Assembly: GCA_001801175.1 (NCBI GenBank)
Contig: MGWZ01000045.1
Coordinates: 709 to 36,597, forward strand
DNA: 35,889 bases
DNA from: Gallionellales bacterium RIFCSPLOWO2_02_FULL_57_47
Lineage (GTDB): Bacteria > Pseudomonadota > Gammaproteobacteria > Burkholderiales > Gallionellaceae
Direction: 5' to 3'
This document shows positions 17,310 through 25,574 of the stretch, one piece after another. How positions within the stretch are numbered: the first letter of the stretch is position 1; each line of letters starts with the position of its first letter. A program made the translations under genes and the position numbers. A model generated the notes under the pieces. It did no database searches and was not told the origin of the DNA. It saw only the letters and a list, made by a program, of their open reading frames with translations.

Positions 17310-18517
17310 CACCCGCAAGGAGTACGCCGAAGGGTGCCCGGGAGGTTCCCCCCCACCCTTTCGCAGTCAAGACGCGCACCCGCACGCCGCAGGCTCAATT
17401 CGACGAGTTGCTGCTATGGGTGTTGACCGGTTTGATCGCGCTCGGCCTGGTGATGGTGTATTCATCCTCGATCGCCACGGCGGAAGCCAACAAATTTACC
17501 GGTTACCAGCCGACGTATTATCTGCTGCGGCATGGGGCGTACATCTGTGTGGGCTTGATTGCAGCGTTGTTTGCCTTTCAGGTGCCGGTGCAGATGTGGC
17601 AAAGCAACGCGCCCTACCTGTTCCTGTTCGGGGCAGCCTTGCTGATGCTGGTGCTGATTCCGGGTCTCGGGCGCGAAGTAAATGGCAGCCGCCGATGGCT
17701 GTCTCTTCTTGTCATCAATCTGCAACCTTCCGAATTGATGAAGCTGTTCGCGGTGCTGTATGCCGCCGACTATACGGTACGCAAGGGCAAGGTCGGCCAC
17801 CTGTTCAGCAAGGCTTTCGTGCCGATGTTCGCGGTGATGCTGCTGGTTGGCTGGCTGTTGCTGCTTGAACCCGACATGGGTGCGGTCGTGGTGATCTGCA
17901 CGATCGCGCTGGCCACGCTGTGGCTGGGCGGCTTCAACCTCAGTGTGTTTGCCGGCCTGATCGTGGCCTTGCCGCTGGGGTTTGCGGCATTGACCGTTTT
18001 TTCGCCCTACCGGATGCAGCGCGTCATCGGCTTCATGGATCCGTGGGCCGATCCTTACGGCAAGGGCTATCAACTGAGCCACGCGCTGATCGCCTTCGGG
18101 CGCGGCGAATGGTTCGGCGTGGGGCTGGGCGGCAGCGTGGAAAAATTGTTCTACCTGCCGGAAGCGCATACCGACTTCCTGATGGCAGTGATTGCGGAAG
18201 AGCTCGGCTTGGTCGGCGTGGCAGCGGTAATCGCGCTGTTCGCGCTGCTGGTGGTGCGTGCTTTCCAGATTGGCCGCTATGCCGCGTTTCTCGAGCGCAA
18301 CTTCGCCGCGCTGGTTGCGCAGGGCATCGGCGTGTGGATCGGCATCCAGGCGGTGATCAACATCGGCGTGAATATGGGCGTGTTGCCGACCAAGGGATTG
18401 ACCCTGCCGTTCCTCAGCTTCGGCGGCAGCGGCCTGGTGGTGAACTGCATTGCGGCCGCATTGCTGCTGCGAGTCGATTATGAGAACCGGCGCATTGCGC
18501 GGGGGTTGCCGATATGA
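17297..18517 (+). CDS. ftsW: Septal peptidoglycan glycosyltransferase FtsW
   Basis: A 406-residue SEDS-family membrane protein with about 10 transmembrane helices that polymerises lipid II at the septum with FtsI. Typical signatures are the [13 protein letters not shown] start of helix 1, LQPSELMKL, and [20 protein letters not shown] near the end. The assigned ATG overlaps the murD stop. The first 25 or so residues are proline/arginine rich; their DNA carries a hairpin AAGGGTG/CACCCTT (17330-17360), so part of this leader may also be repeat-derived. The stop TGA lies at the first base of the next heptamer array. Confidence 0.96.
   Translation: MVSLAPARSTPKGAREVPPHPFAVKTRTRTPQAQFDELLLWVLTGLIALGLVMVYSSSIATAEANKFTGYQPTYYLLRHGAYICVGLIAALFAFQVPVQMWQSNAPYLFLFGAALLMLVLIPGLGREVNGSRRWLSLLVINLQPSELMKLFAVLYAADYTVRKGKVGHLFSKAFVPMFAVMLLVGWLLLLEPDMGAVVVICTIALATLWLGGFNLSVFAGLIVALPLGFAALTVFSPYRMQRVIGFMDPWADPYGKGYQLSHALIAFGRGEWFGVGLGGSVEKLFYLPEAHTDFLMAVIAEELGLVGVAAVIALFALLVVRAFQIGRYAAFLERNFAALVAQGIGVWIGIQAVINIGVNMGVLPTKGLTLPFLSFGGSGLVVNCIAAALLLRVDYENRRIARGLPI
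17330..17360. repeat. Hairpin in the ftsW leader
   Basis: A perfect 7-bp stem AAGGGTG (17330-17336) / CACCCTT (17354-17360) sits within the first 22 codons of ftsW. It may be another inserted palindrome, but no second copy is seen in the window. Confidence 0.4.
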
Positions 18518-18647
18518 ATCAGGAATCAGGAATCAGGAATCAGGAATCAGGGGTTCTGTTGCGGCTGCGCCGCAGTCTTGATATATCGTTCCGCGCAGCG
18601 GCACACAACAATCTGATTCCTGATTCCTGTTCTCTGATTCCTGTGCC
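18516..18647. repeat. Heptamer-arm element between ftsW and murG
   Basis: Five perfect GAATCAG heptamers (18516-18550), a core with hairpin TGCGGC-TGC-GCCGCA (18560-18574) and about 40 further bp, then five right-hand units (CTGATTC, CTGATTC, CTGTTCT, CTGATTC, CTGTGCC; 18613-18647). The ftsW stop codon overlaps the first unit. The right arm carries TGA triplets, acceptable between genes. The murG ribosome site follows directly. Confidence 0.9.
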
Positions 18648-18659
18648 GGGAGGCACATT

Positions 18660-19739
18660 ATGAGCAGCTCGATCCTCATCATGGCGGGCGGTACCGGCGG
18701 ACACATCATGCCGGGACTGGCCGTCGCCGACGTGCTGCGCGCGCAGGGCTGGCAGGTTGCCTGGCTGGGAGCGCCGGGCAGCATGGAGGCGGAACTGGTG
18801 CCGAAGCACGGTTATGAAATGGCATGGGTACGCTTTTCGGGTGTGCGCGGCAAGGGTCCTTTACGCAAGCTGATGTTGCCGTTCAATCTGCTGACCGCAT
18901 TGTGGCAAAGCGCAGCCGCAATATTCCGCCACCGGCCCGATGTGGTGCTGGGCATGGGCGGTTACATCACTTTCCCGGGCGGGCTGATGGCGGCATTGCT
19001 GCGCCGCCCGCTGGTGATCCACGAACAGAATTCCATCGCCGGGTTGAGCAACCGGGTGCTGGCGCGATTCGCGCGAAAAGTGCTGAGCGGTTTTCCGGAT
19101 GTGTTGCCCAAAGCCGAGTGGTGCGGCAATCCGGTGCGCAATAGCATCGCAAATTTGCCGGAACCCCGGCAGCGCTATGCAGCGCGTAGCGGCAAGCTGA
19201 ATGTGCTGGTAGTGGGGGGCAGCCTGGGAGCCAGGGCGATCAACGAAGTCATGCCGCAGGCGCTCGCATTGCTGCCGGAAGATGTGCGTCCCAATATTCT
19301 GCACCAGGCAGGAAAACAGCATTTCGAGGCAGTTCAAAAGTTATACCGGCAGGCCGGAATACCGGCCGAGATACGCCCCTTTCTTGACGACATGGCCGCC
19401 TGTTACGCGAATGCCGATGTGGTGATTTGCCGCGCCGGCGCACTGACCATAGCGGAACTGGCGGCGGCGGGCGTGGCGAGCATATTGATCCCGTTTCCGT
19501 TTGCGGTGGACGATCACCAGACGCATAACGCCCGATTCCTTAGCGAGCAGGGCGCGGCTGTGCTGTTGCCGCAGAGCGAATTGAGCGCGGAAAAACTGGC
19601 GCAGTTGCTGCGCGGGTTGATGGAAGGCGAACGGGGCCGCGAAAAATTGCTGGCGATGGCACTACAGGCGCGCAGCCTGGCAAAGCGAGATGCGGCGCAA
19701 CAAGTGGCGCAGGTATGCGCAGGACTGGCAGAGGCATGA
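18660..19739 (+). CDS. murG: Lipid I GlcNAc transferase MurG
   Basis: A 359-residue GT28 glycosyltransferase on the inner face of the membrane; it adds GlcNAc to lipid I to make lipid II. The first glycine-rich loop is [16 protein letters not shown], then [11 protein letters not shown] and [24 protein letters not shown], and [15 protein letters not shown] with the UDP-binding site. GGGAGG (18648-18653) six bases before the ATG is a strong ribosome site; unlike most genes here it does not overlap its upstream neighbour because of the repeat element. The length is normal and I see no insert. Confidence 0.97.
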   Translation: MSSSILIMAGGTGGHIMPGLAVADVLRAQGWQVAWLGAPGSMEAELVPKHGYEMAWVRFSGVRGKGPLRKLMLPFNLLTALWQSAAAIFRHRPDVVLGMGGYITFPGGLMAALLRRPLVIHEQNSIAGLSNRVLARFARKVLSGFPDVLPKAEWCGNPVRNSIANLPEPRQRYAARSGKLNVLVVGGSLGARAINEVMPQALALLPEDVRPNILHQAGKQHFEAVQKLYRQAGIPAEIRPFLDDMAACYANADVVICRAGALTIAELAAAGVASILIPFPFAVDDHQTHNARFLSEQGAAVLLPQSELSAEKLAQLLRGLMEGERGREKLLAMALQARSLAKRDAAQQVAQVCAGLAEA

Positions 19740-19757
19740 AATTGGCAAATACATTCA

Positions 19758-19840
19758 GTCCACGAAAAACACGAAAAGCACGAAAGCAACATCTCGCGCT
19801 GCCAACGGTTTGTTCGTGTCATTTCGTGTGTTTCGTGGAC
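19758..19840. repeat. Nonamer-arm palindrome between murG and murC
   Basis: The left arm is GTC followed by CACGAAAAA, CACGAAAAG, CACGAAAGC (19758-19787). The right arm 19812-19840 is its approximate complement, ending TTTCGTGGAC. The unit is about nine bases instead of seven. The 25-bp centre has no strong hairpin. Confidence 0.8.
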
Positions 19841-19855
19841 AAGTGAGGCTCCAGG

Positions 19856-21343
19856 ATGAAACATAAAGTCAAACACATCCATTTCGTCGGTATCGGCGGC
19901 TCCGGCATGAACGGCATTGCCGAGGTACTGCTCAATCTCGGCTTTCAGGTGAGCGGCTCGGATCTGAGTGCCAACAGCGTGACCAGACGCCTCAAGAAAC
20001 TCGGTGCTACCGTGTATCTTGGCCATGACGAACAGCATCTGACCGCTGCCGATGCGGTGGTGGTTTCGACTGCCGTGAAACCGGACAACCCCGAGGTGAT
20101 GGCGGCGCGCGCGCGCCGCATTCCGGTCGTTCCGCGCGCGATGATGCTGGCCGAGTTGATGCGCTTGCGCCAGGGTATCGCGGTGGCCGGTACGCATGGC
20201 AAGACCACGACCACTTCTCTGGTTTCCAGCGTGCTGGCCAGGGGCGGCTTCGATCCGACCTTTGTGATCGGCGGCAAGCTGAACAGCAGCGGCACCAATG
20301 CCAGGCTGGGCACCGGCGAATTCATCGTGGTCGAGGCGGACGAGTCGGATGCATCGTTTTTGTATCTGCAACCGATACTTGCGGTGATCACCAATATCGA
20401 TGCCGACCACATGGAAACCTACGGGCACGATTTCGGGCGGCTCAAGCAGGCGTTCGTGGATTTCGTCGAGCATTTGCCGTTCTATGGCATGGCCATGCTG
20501 TGTATCGACGATGCCAATGTGCGCGAGATTCTGCCGCGCATCAGCAAGCCGGTGATGACTTACGGGTTCAGCGAAGACGCACATATCCGCGCGGTGAATG
20601 TGCGCCATCAGGGCGGGCAGATGCACTTTACCGCGCAGTGCAGGCAGAACGGAACCCCTAAGGATCTGGACATTACGCTGAATCTGGCCGGGATGCACAA
20701 CGTGCTGAACGCGCTGGCGGCGATTGCGATCGCCCTGGAAGTGGGTGTGGCAGATGACGCGATTGTCGCGGCGCTGGCGGAATTCCAGGGTGTGGGCAGG
20801 CGGTTCCAGCGGTACGGTGAGATCCCTCTCCCCAACCCTCTCCCGCAAGCGGGCGAGGGGGCAAACGTCGCTGCCGCAGGCGGCAGCTTCACTTTAATTG
20901 ACGACTACGGACATCACCCGGTGGAAATGCAGGCCACGCTGGCCGCGGTGCGCGGCGCATTTCCCGGCAGGCGTCTGGTGCTGGCGTTCCAGCCGCACCG
21001 TTTTACCCGTACCCGCGACCTGTTTGAGGATTTCGTGAAAGTGCTGTGCAGCGTCGACGCGCTGGTGCTGGCGGAAGTGTATGCGGCAGGGGAACCTCCG
21101 ATAGTCGCGGCGGACGGGCGCGCGCTGATGCATGCCTTGCGGGTGGCGGGGCAAAACGAAGCCGTGTTTGTCGAAAATATACAGGATATGCCGCAGGCCA
21201 TCATGCAGATGGCGCGCGATGGCGATGTGGTCGTCACGATGGGGGCGGGTTCGATCGGCGGCATACCGAATAAGTTGCTGGGAAGAAATGACGGCGATGC
21301 AACGGGGCAAATGCCGGTGTTTCAGAAGACAGAGGACAGATGA
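19856..21343 (+). CDS. murC: UDP-MurNAc-L-alanine ligase MurC
   Basis: A 495-residue Mur ligase that adds L-Ala to UDP-MurNAc. The start [20 protein letters not shown] is the family N-terminus. The P-loop [13 protein letters not shown], then [29 protein letters not shown] and [10 protein letters not shown] are all present. About 22 residues (321-344) before the DDYGHHP motif are a translated G/C palindrome. The final residues (QKTEDR) come from a heptamer arm that also holds the stop codon. Otherwise the enzyme looks intact. It is followed by an ATGA overlap with murB. Confidence 0.96.
   Translation: MKHKVKHIHFVGIGGSGMNGIAEVLLNLGFQVSGSDLSANSVTRRLKKLGATVYLGHDEQHLTAADAVVVSTAVKPDNPEVMAARARRIPVVPRAMMLAELMRLRQGIAVAGTHGKTTTTSLVSSVLARGGFDPTFVIGGKLNSSGTNARLGTGEFIVVEADESDASFLYLQPILAVITNIDADHMETYGHDFGRLKQAFVDFVEHLPFYGMAMLCIDDANVREILPRISKPVMTYGFSEDAHIRAVNVRHQGGQMHFTAQCRQNGTPKDLDITLNLAGMHNVLNALAAIAIALEVGVADDAIVAALAEFQGVGRRFQRYGEIPLPNPLPQAGEGANVAAAGGSFTLIDDYGHHPVEMQATLAAVRGAFPGRRLVLAFQPHRFTRTRDLFEDFVKVLCSVDALVLAEVYAAGEPPIVAADGRALMHALRVAGQNEAVFVENIQDMPQAIMQMARDGDVVVTMGAGSIGGIPNKLLGRNDGDATGQMPVFQKTEDR
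20822..20887. repeat. G/C-rich palindromes inside murC
   Basis: CCCTCTCCCCAACCCTCTCC begins a 46-bp repeat with core CTCCCGC-AA-GCGGGCGAG, translated [14 protein letters not shown]. Directly after it lies a second perfect palindrome GCTGCCGC-AG-GCGGCAGC (20870-20887). Both are in frame. Confidence 0.8.
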
Positions 21344-21475
21344 TAGTGTCAAAAGATAGAAGACAGAAGACAGAAGACAGAGGCTTGGTTGCCGCTGGGC
21401 GGCAATCTTTTGATAAAGATGCGGCGGAGCCGTTCGACACTCTGTCCTCTGTCCTCTGTCCCCTGTCATCTGAAT
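21324..21475. repeat. Heptamer-arm element spanning the murC/murB junction
   Basis: The left array runs 21324-21383 (AGAAGAC, AGAGGAC, AGATGAT, degenerate units, then AGAAGAC three times). The core has a perfect hairpin TTGCCGC-TGG-GCGGCAA (21389-21405) plus a GCGGCGGAGCCG segment. The right arm is TCTGTCC three times, CCTGTCA, TCTGAAT (21441-21475). The murC stop and the murB start lie inside the left array in the unit AGATGAT. The core resembles that of the ftsW-murG element. Confidence 0.88.
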
Positions 21476-22425
21476 TGCGCGGAACGTTGAGCCACAACGT
21501 GCCGATGAGCAGGCACACCAGCTGGCGTGCAGGCGGCGTGGCGGAGCGCATGTACCAGCCGGCCGATCTGGACGATTTGCTGGTGTTCCTGCGCGGCTTG
21601 CCGGCCGACGAGCAACTGTATGTGGTCGGGCTAGGCAGCAACTTGCTGGTGCGCGACGGCGGATTGCGCGGCACGGTGCTGCTGTTGCATGGCGCGCTAT
21701 GTGAACTGCGCCTGGAAGATGATGGCAGCGTTTATTGCGAGGCAGGGGTGCCCGGTGCCAAGCTGGCGCGCTTCGCCGCCCTGCACAATTTGCGCGGCGC
21801 GGAATTCTGTGCCGGAATTCCCGGCACGGTCGGCGGCATGCTGGCGATGAATGCGGGCTGCTACGGCAGCGAGACCTGGGAAAAGGTGTTGCGCGTGCTG
21901 GTGGTCGACCGGAGCGGTGCGTTGCGTGAACGGACCCCGGCAGATTATGAGATCGGTTATCGGCACGTAACGAGGATCGAGGATCGAGGAGCGAGGAGCG
22001 AGGGAGTCGGAGAGCGATCTGGTTTTTCTCAATCCTCAATCCCCGATCCTCGATCCTCGGAAGAATTCTTCGTCGCCGCATGGTTGAAGTTCGAAGCGGG
22101 CGACGGCGACATTGCGCGGCAGGAGATCAAGGCGCTGCTCGGTAAGCGCATCGCCAGCCAGCCGCTGAATTTGCCCAATGCCGGATCGGTATTCCGCAAT
22201 CCGCAAGGCGATCATGCTGCGCGGCTGATCCAGCAATGCGGGCTGAAGGGCAGGCGCATCGGCGGCGCGCAGGTGTCGGAGAAACACGCCAACTTCATCG
22301 TGAACACGGGCAAAGCGACGGCGGCGGACATCGAGAACATGATTAACGAAGTGCAGGCAGTGGTGCAGCAGCAGACCGGCATCGACCTGCATCCGGAAGT
22401 AAGAATAGTTGGCGAGTACAAATGA
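21340..22425 (+). CDS. murB: UDP-N-acetylenolpyruvoylglucosamine reductase MurB
   Basis: A 361-residue FAD enzyme that reduces the enolpyruvyl group to make UDP-MurNAc. Family motifs: [26 protein letters not shown] (FAD binding), [26 protein letters not shown] (split here as [10 protein letters not shown] and [12 protein letters not shown]), and NAGSVFRNP with ISEK-like [11 protein letters not shown]. The ATG at 21340 overlaps the murC stop; residues 1-45 are translated repeat, and the normal family start would be near the TTG at 21475. If translation begins there the repeat would be a leader, but no ribosome site precedes it. A second heptamer element (residues 211-240) lies between HVT and EEFFVAAWL. 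Confidence 0.93.
   Translation: MIVSKDRRQKTEDRGLVAAGRQSFDKDAAEPFDTLSSVLCPLSSELRGTLSHNVPMSRHTSWRAGGVAERMYQPADLDDLLVFLRGLPADEQLYVVGLGSNLLVRDGGLRGTVLLLHGALCELRLEDDGSVYCEAGVPGAKLARFAALHNLRGAEFCAGIPGTVGGMLAMNAGCYGSETWEKVLRVLVVDRSGALRERTPADYEIGYRHVTRIEDRGARSEGVGERSGFSQSSIPDPRSSEEFFVAAWLKFEAGDGDIARQEIKALLGKRIASQPLNLPNAGSVFRNPQGDHAARLIQQCGLKGRRIGGAQVSEKHANFIVNTGKATAADIENMINEVQAVVQQQTGIDLHPEVRIVGEYK
21971..22060. repeat. Heptamer-arm element inside murB
   Basis: The left arm has five units (CGAGGAT twice, CGAGGAG twice, CGAGGGA; 21971-22005), with a weak core around AGA-GCGA-TCT, and a right arm (CTCAATC twice, CCCGATC, CTCGATC, CTCGG; 22028-22060). It is 90 bp, exactly 30 codons, and stop-free. Confidence 0.86.
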
Positions 22426-23366
22426 TGAATACTGAATCCCGAATCCTGAATCCTGAATCCTTCGGCAAGGTCGCGGTATTGTTCGGCGGCAAATCCGCCG
22501 AGCGCGAGGTGTCGCTGAAAAGCGGCGCGGCGGTGCTGGTGGCGCTGTTGCGCAGCGGGGTGGATGCGCACGCGTTCGACCCTGCGGTGCAGGACCTGCA
22601 GGCATTGCGCGACGAGGGATATGACCGCGCTTTCATTGCATTGCACGGGCGTTTCGGCGAGGACGGCACGGTGCAGGGCGCGCTGGAATTGCTGGGCATT
22701 CCCTATACCGGCAGCGGCGTGCTGGCTTCGGCGCTGGGCATGGACAAGTGGCGCACCAAGCTGGTGTGGCAGGCGGCGAAATTGCCCGTGCCGAATTATG
22801 CACTGCTGGACGAGCACAGCGACTGGGCAGGTGTCGTGCGGCAACTGGGCTTGCCGCTATTCGTCAAACCGGCCAATGAAGGTTCCAGCGTCGGTATCAG
22901 CAAGGTGAAAAAGGCCGGCGAATTGCGCAGCGCTTATCTGGCAGCCGCCAAACACGACAAACTGGTGCTCGCGGAAAGTTTCATCGGCGGCGGCGAATAC
23001 ACCGCGGCAATTCTGGGTGACCAGGCGTTGCCGGTGATCAAGATCGAACCGGCCAATGAGTTCTACGACTACGAGGCGAAATACCTGCGCGATGACACGA
23101 GTTACCTGTGTCCAAGCGGCCTGGGCGCGGCGCAGGAAGCCGAAATGCAGCGGCTGGCCAGGCAGGCCTTCGCGTTGATCGGCGGGCAGGGTTGGGGACG
23201 GGTGGATTTTCTGATGAGTGAAACGGGCCAGCCGTATCTGCTCGAAGTGAATACTTCGCCGGGCATGACCGATCACAGTCTGGTGCCGATGGCGGCACGC
23301 CATGCGGGGATGAGTTTCGAGCAACTGGTGCTGCGCATACTGGAGTTGGCGGGGATTAACAAATGA
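22422..23366 (+). CDS. ddlB: D-alanine--D-alanine ligase DdlB
   Basis: A 314-residue ATP-grasp ligase that makes D-Ala-D-Ala, the substrate of Mur[20 protein letters not shown] is the family start region, followed by [28 protein letters not shown] and [18 protein letters not shown]. The ATG at 22422 overlaps the murB stop and no ribosome site is seen, so translational coupling is likely. Residues 2-13 ([12 protein letters not shown]) are a translated heptamer arm placed right after the start codon. Confidence 0.95.
   Translation: MMNTESRILNPESFGKVAVLFGGKSAEREVSLKSGAAVLVALLRSGVDAHAFDPAVQDLQALRDEGYDRAFIALHGRFGEDGTVQGALELLGIPYTGSGVLASALGMDKWRTKLVWQAAKLPVPNYALLDEHSDWAGVVRQLGLPLFVKPANEGSSVGISKVKKAGELRSAYLAAAKHDKLVLAESFIGGGEYTAAILGDQALPVIKIEPANEFYDYEAKYLRDDTSYLCPSGLGAAQEAEMQRLARQAFALIGGQGWGRVDFLMSETGQPYLLEVNTSPGMTDHSLVPMAARHAGMSFEQLVLRILELAGINK
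22426..22460. repeat. Single heptamer arm at the ddlB start
   Basis: Five units (TGAATAC, CGAATCC, TGAATCC... in order TGAATAC, TGAATCC, CGAATCC, TGAATCC, TGAATCC) fill 22426-22460. The CGAATCC unit sits where TGAATCC would give an in-frame TGA stop. A 22-bp stretch is shared with the murF right arm in the same reading phase. Confidence 0.8.
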
Positions 23367-23418
23367 TTTTGCGAGCATCCGCGTTGCAGATTGCCTGCTT
23401 ACCCCATTGCACGTTTGT

Positions 23419-23458
23419 CCTTTCTCCCGCTTGCGGGAGAGAGTTAGAGAGAGGGATG
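23419..23458. repeat. G/C-rich palindrome before ftsQ
   Basis: A perfect stem TCTCCCGC-TT-GCGGGAGA (23423-23440), followed by GAGTTAGAGAGAGGG. The tail of the repeat serves as the purine-rich ribosome site for ftsQ. It lies in the 93-bp ddlB-ftsQ gap, whose remainder shows nothing else. Confidence 0.75.
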
Positions 23459-23459
23459 T

Positions 23460-24182
23460 ATGTGGAATAACGCACTATTGATACGCAATACCGCCAACGC
23501 GCTGATCATTTTTAGCGTGCTGGCGATGTTATATGGCGCAGCCTGGTACGTGATGCATTTGCCGGGATTGCTGCCGCTGCAAAGTGTGCGCCTGAGTGCG
23601 CCTCCGCAACGGGTTTCCGCAGCGGAGTTGTTGCGGGTGATGCGCAGCGAAGTGCGCGGGAATTTGTTTACCGTGAATATCGAGCGTCTGAGACAGTCAT
23701 TTGAAAAATTGCCGTGGGTGCGCAGCGTCAGCATACGCCGTGAATTTCCACATCGCCTGGCGGTGCAATTGGAAGAGCATCAGGCAATGGCGCGCTGGAA
23801 CAACAGCGCGCTGGTGAATCAGCAGGGTGAAACGTTTGTTGCGGGCAGCGACCAGGCGCTGCCGGGTTTTATCGGGCAGGAAGGGACATCGGCCGAGATT
23901 GCGCAGCACTATGCCCGATTCAATCAGCAGCTTGTTGCGCTGGGCCTGACGGTGGAGCAAGTCGCACTGTCGCCGCGGCATGCCTGGCAACTCCGCCTGA
24001 ATAACGGCATGGTGCTGGAGCTGGGACGCGAGGACATGCAGCAACGTTTGGCAAGGTTCGTGGCGGTTCAGAGGACAGAGGACAGACGACAGATGACAGA
24101 GGACAGAAATACGGTGAAATATGTGGATTTGCGTTATCGCAACGGGTTTGCAGTCAGGCGGGCTACAAATGATAAAGGTTAG
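23460..24182 (+). CDS. ftsQ: Cell division protein FtsQ
   Basis: A 240-residue bitopic membrane protein. One transmembrane helix (about 10-30), then a POTRA domain (QSVRLSAPPQRVSAAELLRV; GNLFTVNIERLRQSFEKLPW) and the beta domain (VRSVSIRREFPHRLAVQLEE). FtsQ links FtsB/FtsL to the early divisome. The ATG at 23460 is used because the ATG four bases upstream gives an immediate stop. A five-unit heptamer arm is inserted in frame at residues 204-216 (RTEDRRQMTEDR) just before the native end VDLRYRNGFAVR. The insert falls in the C-terminal strand region that contacts FtsB in E. coli, which is worth checking. Confidence 0.93.
   Translation: MWNNALLIRNTANALIIFSVLAMLYGAAWYVMHLPGLLPLQSVRLSAPPQRVSAAELLRVMRSEVRGNLFTVNIERLRQSFEKLPWVRSVSIRREFPHRLAVQLEEHQAMARWNNSALVNQQGETFVAGSDQALPGFIGQEGTSAEIAQHYARFNQQLVALGLTVEQVALSPRHAWQLRLNNGMVLELGREDMQQRLARFVAVQRTEDRRQMTEDRNTVKYVDLRYRNGFAVRRATNDKG
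24071..24105. repeat. Heptamer arm inside ftsQ (left arm)
   Basis: Exactly five units: GAGGACA, GAGGACA, GACGACA, GATGACA, GAGGACA. It is stop-free in the FtsQ frame. Its complement lies 116 bp downstream at 24222. Confidence 0.85.
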
Positions 24183-24221
24183 GTCGGAGGAGGTGCTGGC
24201 TGATGAATGGAGACAAACTTC

Positions 24222-24256
24222 TGTCCTCCGTCATCTGTCCTCTGTCTTCTGTCTTC
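24222..24256. repeat. Heptamer arm before ftsA (right arm)
   Basis: Five units TGTCCTC, CGTCATC, TGTCCTC, TGTCTTC, TGTCTTC, complementary to the arm in ftsQ. The interval between the arms is the normal ftsQ 3' end plus spacer, not a repeat core. The ftsA ribosome site (GGAG) begins six bases later. Confidence 0.85.
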
Positions 24257-24272
24257 TGGAACGGAGCAAGCA

Positions 24273-25508
24273 ATGATTAGAAACAAGGAAAGCAAAAACC
24301 TGGTGGTCGGATTGGACATCGGCACGTCCAAGATCGTTGCCATCGTCAGCGAGGTCAAGCCGGACGGGACGCTCGAGGTGATCGGCATGGGGATGCACGA
24401 GTCTTCCGGCATGAAAAAAGGCATGGTGGTTAACATCGAAGCCACGGTGGGCGCGATCCAGCGCGCGCTGGAAGAGGCTGAGCTGATGGCGGACTGCAAA
24501 ATTCTTGAGGTGCATACCGGCATCGCCGGCAGCCATATACGCAGCATCAATTCGCGCGGCATGGTGAAGATCAAGGAAAAAGAAGTTGCCGCTGCCGACA
24601 TCGAACGCGTGATTGAGACTGCCAGTTCGATCAGCCTGCCGAGCGACCAGCAGATTCTGCACATTCTTGAACAGGAATTCAGCATCGATGGACAGGACGG
24701 AATCAAGAAACCGCTCGGCATGAGCGGAATGCGGCTGGATGCCGAGGTGCATATCGTCAGCGGCGCGGTAGCGGCGGTCCAGAACATCATGAAGTGCATC
24801 CATCGCTGCGGCCTGGAGGTCAACGAGCTGATTCTGCAACCATTGGCATCCAGCAAGGCGGTGCTTGCCGAAGATGAAAAAGAACTCGGGGTGTGCCTGG
24901 TGGACATCGGAGGCGGCACCACCGACATCGCGGTGTTCACCGGCGGGGCGATCAGGCATACCGCAGTGATACCGATTGCCGGAGACCAGATCACCAATGA
25001 CATCGCGATGGCCCTGCGCACCCCGACCCAGGACGCAGAAGACATCAAGATCAAGCATGGCTGCGCACTTCGCCAACTGGCAGATAGCGGCGCAATCGAG
25101 GTGCCCGGCGTGGGCGAGCGGGGTCCGCGCATGCTGTCGCGCCAAACCCTGGCGGAAGTGATCGAGCCGCGCGTCGAAGAATTGTATTCGCTGGTGCAGC
25201 AGGAGTTGCGCCGCAGCGGCTTCGAGGATTTGCTGTCATCGGGCATCGTGATCACGGGTGGCAGCAGCTCCATGCAGGGCATGGTCGAGCTGGGCGAGGA
25301 AATTTTCCATCTGCCGGTACGCCTGGGCGCCCCGAAATACGTCGGCGGCCTGTCCGATGTGGTGAAAACGCCGCGCATGGCGACCGGCGTGGGGCTGCTG
25401 TTGTATGGCCTGGAGCACCATCAACGCAGGGAAGAAACGCGCATGCAATCGAATTCGTTTGGCGATGTGCTGGCAAGGATGAAAACGTGGTTGCAGAAAA
25501 ATTTTTAG
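24273..25508 (+). CDS. ftsA: Cell division protein FtsA
   Basis: A 411-residue actin-like ATPase that tethers FtsZ to the membrane. GLDIGTSKIVAIVSE is the first phosphate loop, LVDIGGGTTDIAVF the second, and IVITGGSSSMQGMVELGEE the adenosine motif. The C-terminal stretch MKTWLQKNF is the expected amphipathic membrane helix. I chose ATG 24273 with GGAG upstream; an upstream in-frame ATG at 24207 would add 22 residues encoded by the heptamer arm and is less likely. The length is normal. Confidence 0.96.
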   Translation: MIRNKESKNLVVGLDIGTSKIVAIVSEVKPDGTLEVIGMGMHESSGMKKGMVVNIEATVGAIQRALEEAELMADCKILEVHTGIAGSHIRSINSRGMVKIKEKEVAAADIERVIETASSISLPSDQQILHILEQEFSIDGQDGIKKPLGMSGMRLDAEVHIVSGAVAAVQNIMKCIHRCGLEVNELILQPLASSKAVLAEDEKELGVCLVDIGGGTTDIAVFTGGAIRHTAVIPIAGDQITNDIAMALRTPTQDAEDIKIKHGCALRQLADSGAIEVPGVGERGPRMLSRQTLAEVIEPRVEELYSLVQQELRRSGFEDLLSSGIVITGGSSSMQGMVELGEEIFHLPVRLGAPKYVGGLSDVVKTPRMATGVGLLLYGLEHHQRREETRMQSNSFGDVLARMKTWLQKNF

Positions 25509-25574
25509 AGGTTGGTAGTTTGCAGGGGGCACAGGGTTGTAGTTTTTCAGTAATTTTATATAAAGGAGACGGCG
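25509..25574. other. ftsA-ftsZ spacer with ribosome site
   Basis: A 66-bp spacer with a strong AAAGGAG (from 25561) before ftsZ. The segment TTGGTAG, TTTGCAG ... TTGTAG loosely recalls a decayed heptamer arm, but is too degenerate to call. Confidence 0.35.

Noticed and set aside
18516-18647. CRISPR-like array
   Set aside because: Tandem units are only seven bases with no spacers, and the two arms are inverted. No cas genes are present.
13272-24256. Heptamer arrays as assembly or sequencing artefacts
   Set aside because: They keep the host reading frames, differ in unit between loci and have divergent units within arms, which artefacts would not do. Long-read confirmation would still settle it.
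24207-24272. Upstream ATG as ftsA start
   Set aside because: The extra 22 residues are only translated heptamer arm; the ATG at 24273 has a ribosome site and gives the normal FtsA N-terminus.
25509-25550. Heptamer arm between ftsA and ftsZ
   Set aside because: Only loose similarity between units; too degenerate to call.
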